NCBI GenBank assembly: GCA_024638545.1
Contig: JAHEKD010000042.1
Coordinates: 1-10,108, forward strand
DNA length: 10,108 bases
Reading direction: 5' to 3'
From: Gammaproteobacteria bacterium
GTDB taxonomy: Bacteria; Pseudomonadota; Gammaproteobacteria; Arenicellales; JAHEKD01
The notes beneath the pieces are model-generated. The model made no database searches, was not told the DNA's origin, and saw only the letters and a program-made list of their open reading frames with translations. The translations under genes and the position numbers were made by a program. Of the stretch, positions 1 to 6,564 are shown in pieces. The first letter of the stretch is position 1; each line of letters starts with the position of its first letter.

Positions 1-135
1 GTAAAACCCATACAGGACGCATCCTTTAACCGTCTCGCTACGAAGTCCGGTGAGAAATGCGGGCCTAAAACATGGCTCTTTGTTATTCCCGCCGACCCAG
101 ACCATGAGCAGCGAGTCATCGTTGTTTCCGAGTAG
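1..135 (+). CDS. Possible 3' end of a gene running in from the left edge
   Basis: Reading from base 1, 44 codons are open and end at TAG (133-135), with the tail ...RVIVVSE. The stretch is more GC-rich than the clear intergenic regions of this window, and third codon positions lean towards G/C, which fits coding sequence. Against this, the second forward frame is also open from 4 to about 210, and the antisense frame is open too, so the reading frame is not settled. I recognise no domain in the 44 residues. It could be the C-terminus of an unidentified protein or chance openness in a GC-richer spacer. Confidence 0.3.
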   Translation, partial: VKPIQDASFNRLATKSGEKCGPKTWLFVIPADPDHEQRVIVVSE

Positions 136-385
136 GTTTTACTGGAAAATGCACGGTTGTTACCGGCTTGCAGCTATAGACAGGAAAGAAACGCTGACAG
201 CTGCCAGATAGAATCTTCTAACACACCGGATTCGTTTCCCCGGTCTGCCATCAAACCGGGATTCACCTGCAGGCTTCCGGCGCCAGGAATTGATATTTCG
301 GCAACAGCCAGTTGTAGTTCGATAATCATCGTCTAAATAGAACATTTATAGTATGGTTGCACTATTCCAAAAGCGAGCTTGATTC
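136..385. other. Spacer upstream of argE with no convincing gene
   Basis: This stretch separates the possible gene tail at the left edge from argE. It stays fairly GC-rich up to about 300 and becomes AT-rich just before argE. A 51-codon ATG frame exists on the minus strand (174-329), and an overlapping longer minus frame spans 160-345. Neither has a ribosome binding site or a recognisable product, so neither is called. A TATAGT hexamer at 347-352 could be a -10 element for argE, but no good -35 lies 16-18 bp upstream. Confidence 0.4.
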
Positions 386-1546
386 ATGCATGCGAAATTA
401 GCCCTGACTATAGAAATTCTCAAGAATCTGGTTTCTTACCCGGTGCTGCCGGGAGACTCTAATTTGCTGTTAATTAATTACATCGTCGATTACCTGCGTG
501 CGCATGGCATCGTGCCTGAGCTTGTCTACTCTGAAGATAATACTCGTGCTAATTTATTTGCTACCATAGGGCCAAGTATGCATGGCGGTATAATGCTGAG
601 TGGCCACACCGATGTCGTCTCTGTCGCGGGTCAGAACTGGACAAATGATCCCTTTGAATTGGTAGAAAAAAACCAGCGGCTCTATGGACGCGGTGCAGTT
701 GACATGAAGGGCTTTCTGGCCTGCTGCCTGGCCTGCGTCCCGTATTGGCAGATGCAGAAAATAGACCGCCCTATACAGCTCGGTTTTACCTATGACGAGG
801 AATCTGGCGGGTTTGGGGCAAGAAGATTAGCCCAGTGGTTACAGCAGAGCCATCAAAAACCTGCCAGCGCCATTATCGGTGAACCCAGCGAAATGTCTAT
901 CATTGCCGGGCATAAAGGCGGTTATGAAATCTCAACAGTGATTACCGGTTCAGAAGCGCATTCTTGTAATCCGGACAATGGTGTAAGCGCAGTTCATTAT
1001 GCTGCCAAAGTTATCAATTTCATTTTAGATAAAGGTGAGCAGATAAAATACTTTGATGCGCGGGATACGCGATTTAACCCACCTTACAGCAGTTTTAATA
1101 TTGGTAAAGTACAGGGTGGTTCATCAGTAAACACCATCGCGGGCGAGTGTACATTTGACTGGGAACTTCGTCCCCTGCCCGGTGATGACGGTGAAAAGAT
1201 ACTGGCAGATATTGATCGCTACTGCCAGCAGCAGCTGGTACCGCAGATGCGAGAAAAATATACTAATGCCGGTATTGAAACTGTTATAAAAGTATGTGTA
1301 CCCGCGCTGGCCGTAAACAAAGATTCGCAAACAATCAAAATGATTAGCAAACTCACAGGTGAAGATAACTATGATGTGGTCGCCTTTGGAACGGATGCGG
1401 GCTATTTTCAGAATATTGGTATAGATTGTGTTGTTTACGGACCAGGCAGTATACTGCAGGCACATAAGCCCGATGAATACATCGACATCCGGGCAATAGA
1501 GGAATGTTTGTGTTTTCTGAGCAAGTTACACACTTGCCTGGCCTGA
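386..1546 (+). CDS. argE: Acetylornithine deacetylase (ArgE), M20 metallopeptidase family
   Basis: The 386-residue product has the full length and motif order of ArgE-type M20 enzymes, which hydrolyse N2-acetyl-L-ornithine to ornithine and acetate in the cytoplasm during arginine synthesis. Visible di-zinc site residues are His74 and Asp76 in SGHTDVV, Asp106 in GRGAVDMKG, the general base Glu138 and ligand Glu139 in YDEESGG, Glu166 in GEPSE, and His360 in LQAHKPDEYI. The central lid/dimerisation domain spans about 175-290 and includes the segment GSEAHS. The ATG at 386 places the usual N-terminal segment before SNLLLINYI; its ribosome binding site is weak. Nothing is truncated. Related M20 deacetylases of other N-acyl amino acids share this fold, so the exact substrate is inferred. 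No other arg gene is in the window. Confidence 0.92.
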   Translation: MHAKLALTIEILKNLVSYPVLPGDSNLLLINYIVDYLRAHGIVPELVYSEDNTRANLFATIGPSMHGGIMLSGHTDVVSVAGQNWTNDPFELVEKNQRLYGRGAVDMKGFLACCLACVPYWQMQKIDRPIQLGFTYDEESGGFGARRLAQWLQQSHQKPASAIIGEPSEMSIIAGHKGGYEISTVITGSEAHSCNPDNGVSAVHYAAKVINFILDKGEQIKYFDARDTRFNPPYSSFNIGKVQGGSSVNTIAGECTFDWELRPLPGDDGEKILADIDRYCQQQLVPQMREKYTNAGIETVIKVCVPALAVNKDSQTIKMISKLTGEDNYDVVAFGTDAGYFQNIGIDCVVYGPGSILQAHKPDEYIDIRAIEECLCFLSKLHTCLA

Positions 1547-1698
1547 ATATCAATAGCAGACAGCGTTTTGGCTATGCCGTTTCAGCCTTAGATACACGCT
1601 ACTATCCAGAACTTGATTGAAAGTAGATATTAAACAATTTCCATGCTCGTCTCCCGATACCGGGTTAAAATAATGTAACCACTGCACGGCTTAAAAAT

Positions 1699-2793
1699 GT
1701 GAAAATGGAAAAAAATATTTTTGATTTTAAATTACATCACTGGATTCTGGTAGCTGCAATGCTGCTTGCAATGGCAGGTGTATTTCTTTTGATCCAACCC
1801 TACCTGAATGCAATTGTAATGGCTTTTATACTATCACTGCTGTGTTTACCGATACATGAGAGAATCGACCAGAAGCTGGTTAACAAGCCCAACACTGCCG
1901 CCATTTTGTCCTGTTTTCTGCTAACGGTAATGATCGTGATTCCATTTGGATTTTTTGCTAACGCAATCGTTCAGCAAGCCGGAATTTTTTCCAAAACGGC
2001 TTACGAGTGGGTAAATTTAGGAAAGGCACAGCTACTGCTTGATCATCCCTTTGTTCAAAAGTTAATCTCTGCGATTAATCGAATTTATCCGTTCGAGGAT
2101 ATTAATACAGAGATGATACTCAATCAGGCCGGTGGGGCTATTTCAAAACTAGGTAGCGGCGTTTTGAATCTCAGTGCCAAGCTGGTCGGCAACGTAACTC
2201 AGGTCCTGACCAGCTTCATGCTAATGCTGTTTGTCCTGTTCTTTTTACTACGGGATCATGAATTTCTGGTTGAGAAAATCCGACATGTTGTACCCTTGTC
2301 TCGAAGTCAGGAGAACAGGCTATTGCATGAAATTGAAAATGTCGCCAAGTCCGCCATGCTGGGCTCTTTCGTAACGGCCGTTGTGCAGGGGATTGTAGGC
2401 GGATTTGCCATGTGGCTGGTCGGACTGCCGGGTTTATTCTGGGGAATGATGATCGGATTTTGTTCATTTATTCCAATGATTGGTACAGCACTCATCTGGC
2501 TGCCAACCGCTATTTACTTGATACTCACAGATCAATGGCAATGGGGCATTTTCTTAATAGTGTGGGGTGTTGTAGTGATAGGCTCAATTGATAATTTTGT
2601 CAGGCCAATGGTCATGCAGGGCAACTCCGGCATGAATACCTTGCTCATTTTCTTTTCTCTGATAGGCGGAATCCAGGTGTTTGGTTTGCTTGGGTTAATC
2701 TATGGCCCATTGATTTTTGGACTGTGCCTTGCGCTTTTTGGTTTGTACGAAACCGAATTCGCCGACTTCTTAAAACACCAGGACGATCGATAG
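1699..2793 (+). CDS. AI-2E/PerM/YdiK-family inner-membrane transporter
   Basis: The 364-residue product is a polytopic inner-membrane protein with about seven to eight hydrophobic segments: roughly 15-32, 34-50, 66-90, 163-185, 218-242, 244-276, 281-297 and 312-350. A soluble insert spans about 95-160. Family signatures include FIPMIGT (258-263 region), DNFVRP (298-303) and a glycine-rich C-terminal stretch ending IYGPLIFG. The family takes its name from TqsA of E. coli, implicated in AI-2 export, but most members have other or unknown substrates, and some act as ion antiporters; AI-2 transport should not be assumed. The frame opens at GTG 1699, with an in-frame ATG at 1705 that may be the real start; neither has a clear Shine-Dalgarno. 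The gene stands alone between gaps of 152 and 483 bp. Confidence 0.92.
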   Translation: MKMEKNIFDFKLHHWILVAAMLLAMAGVFLLIQPYLNAIVMAFILSLLCLPIHERIDQKLVNKPNTAAILSCFLLTVMIVIPFGFFANAIVQQAGIFSKTAYEWVNLGKAQLLLDHPFVQKLISAINRIYPFEDINTEMILNQAGGAISKLGSGVLNLSAKLVGNVTQVLTSFMLMLFVLFFLLRDHEFLVEKIRHVVPLSRSQENRLLHEIENVAKSAMLGSFVTAVVQGIVGGFAMWLVGLPGLFWGMMIGFCSFIPMIGTALIWLPTAIYLILTDQWQWGIFLIVWGVVVIGSIDNFVRPMVMQGNSGMNTLLIFFSLIGGIQVFGLLGLIYGPLIFGLCLALFGLYETEFADFLKHQDDR

Positions 2794-2810
2794 TGGACTA
2801 TTTTCACTAT
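2790..2810. repeat. Small inverted repeat overlapping the stop codon of the AI-2E gene
   Basis: ATAGTG (2790-2795) and CACTAT (2805-2810) are perfect 6-bp complementary arms around a 9-nt loop, and the first arm includes the TAG stop. No T-tract follows, so it is not a good intrinsic terminator. It could protect the 3' end of the mRNA or be chance in AT-rich sequence. Confidence 0.35.
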
Positions 2811-2832
2811 AAATGTAATATCTATATAAAAA

Positions 2833-2846
2833 CATGCTTCAGCATG
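2833..2846. repeat. Short hairpin CATGC-TTCA-GCATG
   Basis: Five-base perfect arms flank a TTCA tetraloop, about 40 bp after the AI-2E stop codon. It has no T-tract on either side and is too short to be a convincing terminator. It is recorded because the same intergenic region holds several other secondary structures. Confidence 0.3.
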
Positions 2847-2894
2847 CATAATGCGCTCATTCGTTAACGGCTTGCACTGAGCTTTTAAATCATG

Positions 2895-2929
2895 AAAAAA
2901 CCGACACTCGCTGAGGAAGCAAGTGCCGG
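2895..2929 (-). terminator. Factor-independent terminator for leftward transcription
   Basis: On the minus strand the stem CCGGCACTTGC (2929-2919) pairs with GCGAGTGTCGG (2911-2901) across a 7-nt loop, with two mismatches in eleven positions. It is followed directly by six T residues (2900-2895). This is a good intrinsic terminator on the minus strand. On the plus strand the hairpin is preceded by the A-tract and followed by TAATATC, so it would not serve the AI-2E gene. No leftward protein gene lies upstream of it, so its client is probably a small RNA or tiny ORF. Confidence 0.65.
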
Positions 2930-3012
2930 TAATATCTTGGTCTACCGCTTGTTGTTTTTCTCGAACTTTATTATTCTTGGTCCTCTAATTTGCAAGCCTC
3001 CTACGTTTTAAA

Positions 3013-3053
3013 TCACTATTTCATCAAGTTGTTGAATATTAGAGAAGTAGTGA
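3013..3053. repeat. Imperfect 10-bp inverted repeat with nested hairpin
   Basis: TCACTATTTC (3013-3022) and GAAGTAGTGA (3044-3053) pair at nine of ten positions, the tenth being a G-U wobble in a plus-strand RNA. The 21-nt loop itself contains TCAA-GTTG-TTGA, a small nested stem. The repeat lies inside the proposed leftward transcript. In that strand the odd pair is an A-C mismatch. Confidence 0.45.
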
Positions 3054-3083
3054 AATCTAATAATATTTTCATTACATTACTAT

Positions 3084-3111
3084 ACGATAATCTCGCGTAA
3101 ATATTTGTCAG
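3084..3111 (-). promoter_or_regulatory. Possible leftward promoter overlapping the first TGTCA repeat
   Basis: On the minus strand CTGACA (3111-3106, one mismatch to the TTGACA consensus) is followed after 16 bp by TATCGT (3089-3084); a second hexamer, TATAGT, lies at 3084-3079 with a 21-bp gap. The -35 coincides with the first TTTGTCAGG repeat, so a protein bound to the repeats would directly affect this promoter. It would start transcription near 3077. Confidence 0.3.
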
Positions 3112-3132
3112 GTTTTGTCAGGTTTTGTCAGG
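3104..3132 (+). promoter_or_regulatory. Three direct TTTGTCAGG repeats, 10-bp period: candidate response-regulator box
   Basis: Copies at 3104-3112, 3114-3122 and 3124-3132 are identical and spaced by exactly one helical turn, each separated by a single T. Direct repeats with 10- or 11-bp phasing are the usual binding mode of OmpR/PhoB-family winged-helix regulators, and TGTCA is also the PhoB half-site core. The array lies about 145 bp before an operon whose last gene encodes such a regulator, so autoregulation is the simplest inference. I found no other copy of TTTGTCAGG in the other intergenic regions, so regulation of the neighbouring receptor by the same box is not supported. Confidence 0.55.
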
Positions 3133-3169
3133 ATATTCAAATAATTCAGCTCTCATCCTTTAAGTCTAG

Positions 3170-3175
3170 TAATAT
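3170..3175 (+). promoter_or_regulatory. Candidate -10 element (TAATAT) for the three-gene signalling operon
   Basis: TAATAT is one mismatch from TATAAT and would start transcription near 3182, about 95 nt before the yfiR-like start. No recognisable -35 lies 16-18 bp upstream, as expected for an activator-dependent promoter, and the direct repeats end 37 bp before this -10. A weaker alternative, TAATTC at 3142-3147, would put the repeats over the -35 region in PhoB fashion. Confidence 0.25.
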
Positions 3176-3276
3176 AAGCGTTATCTTTACATGAGGGGTC
3201 AAGGGCAGATTATTTGAAGGAGAAACTCATACAATTTTAGTGATACTTATTAGTCATAAAATAAAAAATATATATA

Positions 3277-3870
3277 ATGAGATTTGCCGCCCCAATTTTA
3301 AGTCATACAAAATTTAACTTTCTTAGCTTAATAAATGCTGCCATTATTGCGGGATTTTCTCTGGCGTTTAGTCTTGGTTTGAATACCGGCTCTGCGCTTG
3401 CTGAAGAACCTGTCAATCCATCGAAGGTCCGTACGGCCTATTTATATCATTTCATGCGTTTCATAGATTGGCCAACTGCGGCCAGACCCCAGGGTAGTGA
3501 CGCCTACAACATTTGTATTCCAGCGATAAGTTCGGAGAGTGGTTTTCTCGATTTGATAACAAAAAAAACCGTGAATGATCAACCTATAAGTATAAAGCAC
3601 GTTGACACCATGGCGTCTCTAACAAATTGCCATATTCTCTATCTAATGGATTCGAACCCGCATGAGTTCAAGCAGTACATTGAGCAAATAAACGGCCATC
3701 CTGTTTTAAGCATTGGCAACGGCAACAGTTTTCTCAATGCTGGAGGCATTATTGCCTTTAATGTGCGCAAGGGTCAAGTTACATTTTCTGTTAACTTAAA
3801 AGCTGCAAGCCAGTTAAATTTCAAAATTAGTGCCAACATGCTTGATGTAGCTGAGAAGGTGATTAAGTGA
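3277..3870 (+). CDS. YfiR-family (DUF4154) periplasmic regulatory protein
   Basis: The 197-residue product begins with a long signal peptide: a hydrophobic core at about 15-36 and a likely cleavage after Ala42 in SALA-EE. The mature part follows the DUF4154/YfiR pattern: KVRTAYLYHFMRFIDWP (50-66), YNICIPA (77-83), NCHILYLM (117-124), HPVLSIG (141-147), GGIIAFNV (156-163), then VTFSVNLKAASQLNFKISANMLDVA to near the end. In P. aeruginosa YfiR is a periplasmic repressor of the CHASE8-containing cyclase YfiN. Here the next gene encodes a CHASE8 kinase, which I infer to be its partner. Cys80 and Cys118 are the only cysteines in the mature protein and could form one disulfide. The ATG at 3277 has no Shine-Dalgarno and follows an A/T-only leader; an in-frame TAA at 3262-3264 rules out an upstream ATG. 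The stop overlaps the kinase start. Confidence 0.9.
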   Translation: MRFAAPILSHTKFNFLSLINAAIIAGFSLAFSLGLNTGSALAEEPVNPSKVRTAYLYHFMRFIDWPTAARPQGSDAYNICIPAISSESGFLDLITKKTVNDQPISIKHVDTMASLTNCHILYLMDSNPHEFKQYIEQINGHPVLSIGNGNSFLNAGGIIAFNVRKGQVTFSVNLKAASQLNFKISANMLDVAEKVIK

Positions 3871-5792
3871 GCCTGTCTAAATCTGAATCAGGCAGTAATA
3901 AACCATCTTCATTTTTACAAAGACTTGTCACGATTAATACGATAATTATAGTGCTTGCACTCGCTCTCATTTCAAGTCTCATTTATATAAAAGAATATTT
4001 CTCTTCAATTGAGCGCCAAAAAAATTCACTGACGTCTATGGCGATAATTATTACCGACAGGCTTACCGGTGTTATGGCATTTGAAGATTATGACCTGGCT
4101 AGAAAAAACATATCGGCCTTAAGGTTAAATGAAGATATTCTCACGGCCTGTCTATACGACAAAAACCATGATCTGGTAACAAAATTTAATCAGGACAACA
4201 ATGATAAAAACTTCTGCAATCAAACCAGTCATGTAACGGCGCCGCTAATGGTTAGTCGGCCTATAATGCTCGATGAGCAGGTTTTAGGAAACCTGGTGCT
4301 GTATGCCGATCCTAAATTATTTTGGAAAAACTTGATCAGTATGTCCGTATTTTTGATTTTCATCGGAACACTATGCTATCTTTTGACATGGATACTATCC
4401 AAACGTTATTTCAGAAAAGAAACCCAGTCGCTACTAAGACTGGCCTCTACAGCGCGAGAAATATCAAAGACAGGTAATTATGAGATTAGGGTTAATACAG
4501 GGGATAACCCGGCAATGGAAATTTCCAATCTGATATCTTCATTTAATGAATTACTCGAAATTGTCGAAAATCATAGAAACCGGCTCGAAGAAATGATTTC
4601 CATACGAACCTCACAACTTAACGATGAGAAAAAGAAAGTTGAAAAAATCAGTGAGGCTAAATCTGAGTTTTTGGCCAAATTAAGCCATGATATTCGAACG
4701 CCGTTAACCTCGATTTTAGGTTATTCTGAGCTGATTAATAATAACCGCAAAATTCAGGATAAACATCGAAATCATATCAATGCAATTATACGCAATGCAG
4801 AATTCGTATCTGAACTCGTTAATGGTCTATTAAACCTGGCGAAACTGGAATCCACAGATTTAAAAATCGAAGCAGTACCGTTTGAAATAAACAAAATCCT
4901 GTCTCTGGTTAAACAGACTTTTGAACCCTTGGCTGAAAATAAAAATTTAAAACTGGAGCTAAATACTTTAAGCCTGGAAGAAAATTGGCTACTGGGAGAT
5001 CCAATAAAACTCCATCAGGTACTCAATAACCTTTTAGATAATTCAATTAAATACACGCATGAAGGCGGTATTCAGTTTACCGTCTCACAACTCCTCGAAG
5101 ACAACAAAACGGCCATTGTCAAGTTTGAAATTAAAGATAGCGGTACTGGTATTTCAAACGAAAAAATTAATGAGATCTTCGATGACTACATACAAATAGG
5201 GTCAGCCAGCAACCAGATTAAAGGAGCCGGACTTGGATTGGCTATTGCAAAAAAACTGGTCAATGCAATGGCGGGCACGATTAATGTAAAGAATAACAAA
5301 TCAACGGGATCGACATTCAGCATTGAAATTCCATTTCAACTTGCCCAGGCACAGAAAGAAGATGCGGACAGCAGCAGGGGCAATTTTGAAGTCATTAAGA
5401 AATTTCTGCTCGAGTATTCACCGATATTAGCTATCGATGATGACGCAAACTGCACGGAAATTGTTTCAGAAATTATTTTGTCACAACAACCTCAAGCGAC
5501 TATTATTCATGCATCATCATATAATCAGGCTTTAGAATTGTTCAATATCAAACAACCAAGACTTGTTTTTACAGATATCGAACTCCCGGATGGTGACGGC
5601 TATGAACTCGCAAAATTATTTAAGCGCAGAAATGCAGATACTATAATTATCGCAATTAGTGCTTATCACACCAGTGACGAATACGAGTCCTTAAATGATC
5701 GTTGCTTCAATTATTTTATTGCCAAACCATTTCATAAAAAAAATATCATCGACACACTCAGCGAACTTGTAAAGCAATTAAATCCACTATGA
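3867..5792 (+). CDS. CHASE8-HAMP hybrid sensor histidine kinase with C-terminal receiver
   Basis: The 641-residue inner-membrane kinase has, in order: TM1 (about 22-42), a periplasmic CHASE8-like sensor (about 46-150, with ITDRLTGVMAFEDYDLARKN and ILTACLYDKNHDLV), TM2 (about 156-178), HAMP (about 180-235), a coiled-coil linker, and HisKA with phospho-acceptor His274 in KLSHDIRTPLTS. HATPase_c follows, with N-box Asn388/Asn392, G1 Asp424 in DSGTGIS and G2 GAGLGLAIAKKL. A receiver spans about 518-636, with acidic pocket Asp524/Asp525, phospho-acceptor Asp570, Ser598 and Lys620. All catalytic residues are present. No HPt domain is fused or encoded nearby. GTG 3867 overlaps the yfiR-like stop (GTGA) and has AGAAGG at suitable spacing. 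I infer that the YfiR-like protein binds the CHASE8 domain, as YfiR binds YfiN. The signal itself is unknown. Confidence 0.94.
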   Translation: MSLSKSESGSNKPSSFLQRLVTINTIIIVLALALISSLIYIKEYFSSIERQKNSLTSMAIIITDRLTGVMAFEDYDLARKNISALRLNEDILTACLYDKNHDLVTKFNQDNNDKNFCNQTSHVTAPLMVSRPIMLDEQVLGNLVLYADPKLFWKNLISMSVFLIFIGTLCYLLTWILSKRYFRKETQSLLRLASTAREISKTGNYEIRVNTGDNPAMEISNLISSFNELLEIVENHRNRLEEMISIRTSQLNDEKKKVEKISEAKSEFLAKLSHDIRTPLTSILGYSELINNNRKIQDKHRNHINAIIRNAEFVSELVNGLLNLAKLESTDLKIEAVPFEINKILSLVKQTFEPLAENKNLKLELNTLSLEENWLLGDPIKLHQVLNNLLDNSIKYTHEGGIQFTVSQLLEDNKTAIVKFEIKDSGTGISNEKINEIFDDYIQIGSASNQIKGAGLGLAIAKKLVNAMAGTINVKNNKSTGSTFSIEIPFQLAQAQKEDADSSRGNFEVIKKFLLEYSPILAIDDDANCTEIVSEIILSQQPQATIIHASSYNQALELFNIKQPRLVFTDIELPDGDGYELAKLFKRRNADTIIIAISAYHTSDEYESLNDRCFNYFIAKPFHKKNIIDTLSELVKQLNPL

Positions 5793-6502
5793 AAAATCAC
5801 ATTCTGGTTGTTGATGACGATAATGATCTTTGCGAAATGATCCGTGAATATTTGTCCGAGGAGTTCTTTCATGTCGAGATTGCCAATTCAGCTAGTGAAG
5901 CCCTGAGCCATGTCAGTAAATCCATCCCGGATTTGATATTGCTAGACATCAGATTACCAGACATGGATGGTCTGAATTTATTAACCGACCTAAAAGAGCA
6001 GAATCTCGACGTGATCCTGTTAAGCGGTAAGACAGAAGTCGCGGACAAAGTTTCCGGATTAGAGCTTGGTGCTGAAGACTACATCACAAAACCTTTTCAT
6101 ATTCGAGAGCTACTGGCAAGGGTAAGGTTAGTGCTGAGGCGCCAGGAGAATAATTCGATCACAGATATCAAGCCAACGGATTTAATTGGTAATGACTGGA
6201 CGCTCGATCCGAGGTCCCAGCAATTATTCAATCACCAAGGAAAATATATTCATCTTACTTCGCACGAATATTCTTTACTCTATTTTTTACTCAGCAACAT
6301 AAATGAGGCTGTCTCAAGAGATCAAATATCAAGAGCAGTTTATGATGCCGCCTGGAGCCCGAGTGCAAGGCGTGTTGACACTCTAATTTATCAACTCCGG
6401 CAAAAGTTAAAAATCTACCCGGGATTACCGGAGATTAGAACCTTGCATAGTAAAGGATACGTGATCTATTCCGATGACTATGACGATGGTAAACTGAGTT
6501 AA
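5789..6502 (+). CDS. OmpR/PhoB-family response regulator
   Basis: The 237-residue cytoplasmic regulator has an N-terminal receiver (about 4-118) with acidic pocket Asp9-Asp11, phospho-acceptor Asp53 in LLLDIRLPDMDG, switch Ser79 and Lys101 in YITKPF. A C-terminal winged-helix DNA-binding domain (about 135-230) shows LTSHEYSLLYFLL and the recognition-helix/wing pattern RRVDTLIYQLRQKL...IRTLHSKGYVI. Length and layout are normal. Its ATG overlaps the kinase stop (ATGA), so the two are translationally coupled and the kinase is the obvious phosphodonor. The direct TTTGTCAGG repeats upstream of the operon are the best candidate binding site in the window. Target genes are unknown; the convergent TonB-dependent receptor is a possible but unsupported target. 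Confidence 0.94.
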   Translation: MKNHILVVDDDNDLCEMIREYLSEEFFHVEIANSASEALSHVSKSIPDLILLDIRLPDMDGLNLLTDLKEQNLDVILLSGKTEVADKVSGLELGAEDYITKPFHIRELLARVRLVLRRQENNSITDIKPTDLIGNDWTLDPRSQQLFNHQGKYIHLTSHEYSLLYFLLSNINEAVSRDQISRAVYDAAWSPSARRVDTLIYQLRQKLKIYPGLPEIRTLHSKGYVIYSDDYDDGKLS

Positions 6503-6515
6503 CATCCCGGGATGT
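6502..6515. repeat. Perfect 14-bp palindrome ACATCCCGGGATGT between convergent genes
   Basis: The palindrome has no central loop and begins on the last base of the response-regulator stop codon. The 62-bp gap to the end of the TonB receptor gene contains no T-tract on either side, so this is not a standard bidirectional terminator. It could be an operator-like site or a cruciform, or chance. Confidence 0.5.
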
Positions 6516-6564
6516 AACAAGCATGATTAAGGATTCTTGACCGGCGGGCCATCAACCGCGGCAC

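Larger units (their letters stand above)
2895..3077 (-). ncRNA. Putative leftward small RNA of about 180 nt ending at the orphan terminator
   Basis: The call rests on an intrinsic terminator facing left (2895-2929), a possible promoter at 3084-3111 (CTGACA, 16-bp spacer, TATCGT on the minus strand) and an internal imperfect hairpin (3013-3053). The 5' end is a guess from the promoter. The transcript would carry two tiny frames: an 18-residue ATG frame at 3072-3016 (MKILLDFTTSLIFNNLMK) without a Shine-Dalgarno, and a short basic frame after a TAGGAGG motif (3003-2997) whose only nearby start is a TTG one base downstream, a poor spacing. I recognise no known RNA family. It may instead be a small-protein mRNA or an untranscribed remnant. 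Confidence 0.33.
2794..3276. other. Signal-rich 483-bp intergenic region
   Basis: No protein gene of ordinary size fits here on either strand. The region is AT-rich. From left to right it holds two small hairpins, a leftward intrinsic terminator (2895-2929), a long imperfect hairpin (3013-3053), a possible leftward promoter (3084-3111), three 10-bp-phased TTTGTCAGG repeats (3104-3132), a candidate rightward -10 (3170-3175), an unused Shine-Dalgarno-like GAAGGAG (3216-3222) and an A/T-only leader before the yfiR-like start. The individual elements are listed separately. Taken together they suggest a divergent control region with a small leftward transcript. Confidence 0.6.

Noticed and set aside
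160..345. A 61-codon minus-strand frame upstream of argE
   Set aside because: It is rich in Arg and Cys, has no recognisable motif or Shine-Dalgarno, and competes with another equally plausible minus frame at 174-329.
1124..1553. Antisense open frames of 66 and 113 codons inside argE
   Set aside because: They lie fully within a motif-complete gene on the other strand and show no domain, signal or ribosome binding site.
1653..1664. CCCGATACCGGG as a terminator between argE and the AI-2E gene
   Set aside because: Only four base pairs form, and the A-rich sequence after it is not a T-tract on the coding strand.
2901..2929. The hairpin as the terminator of the AI-2E gene
   Set aside because: On the plus strand it is followed by TAATATC rather than a T-tract; the T-tract is on the minus strand only.
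3104..3132. The TTTGTCAGG array as a CRISPR or microsatellite
   Set aside because: The units are far too short, with single-base spacers, and sit upstream of an operon; regulator binding repeats explain them better.
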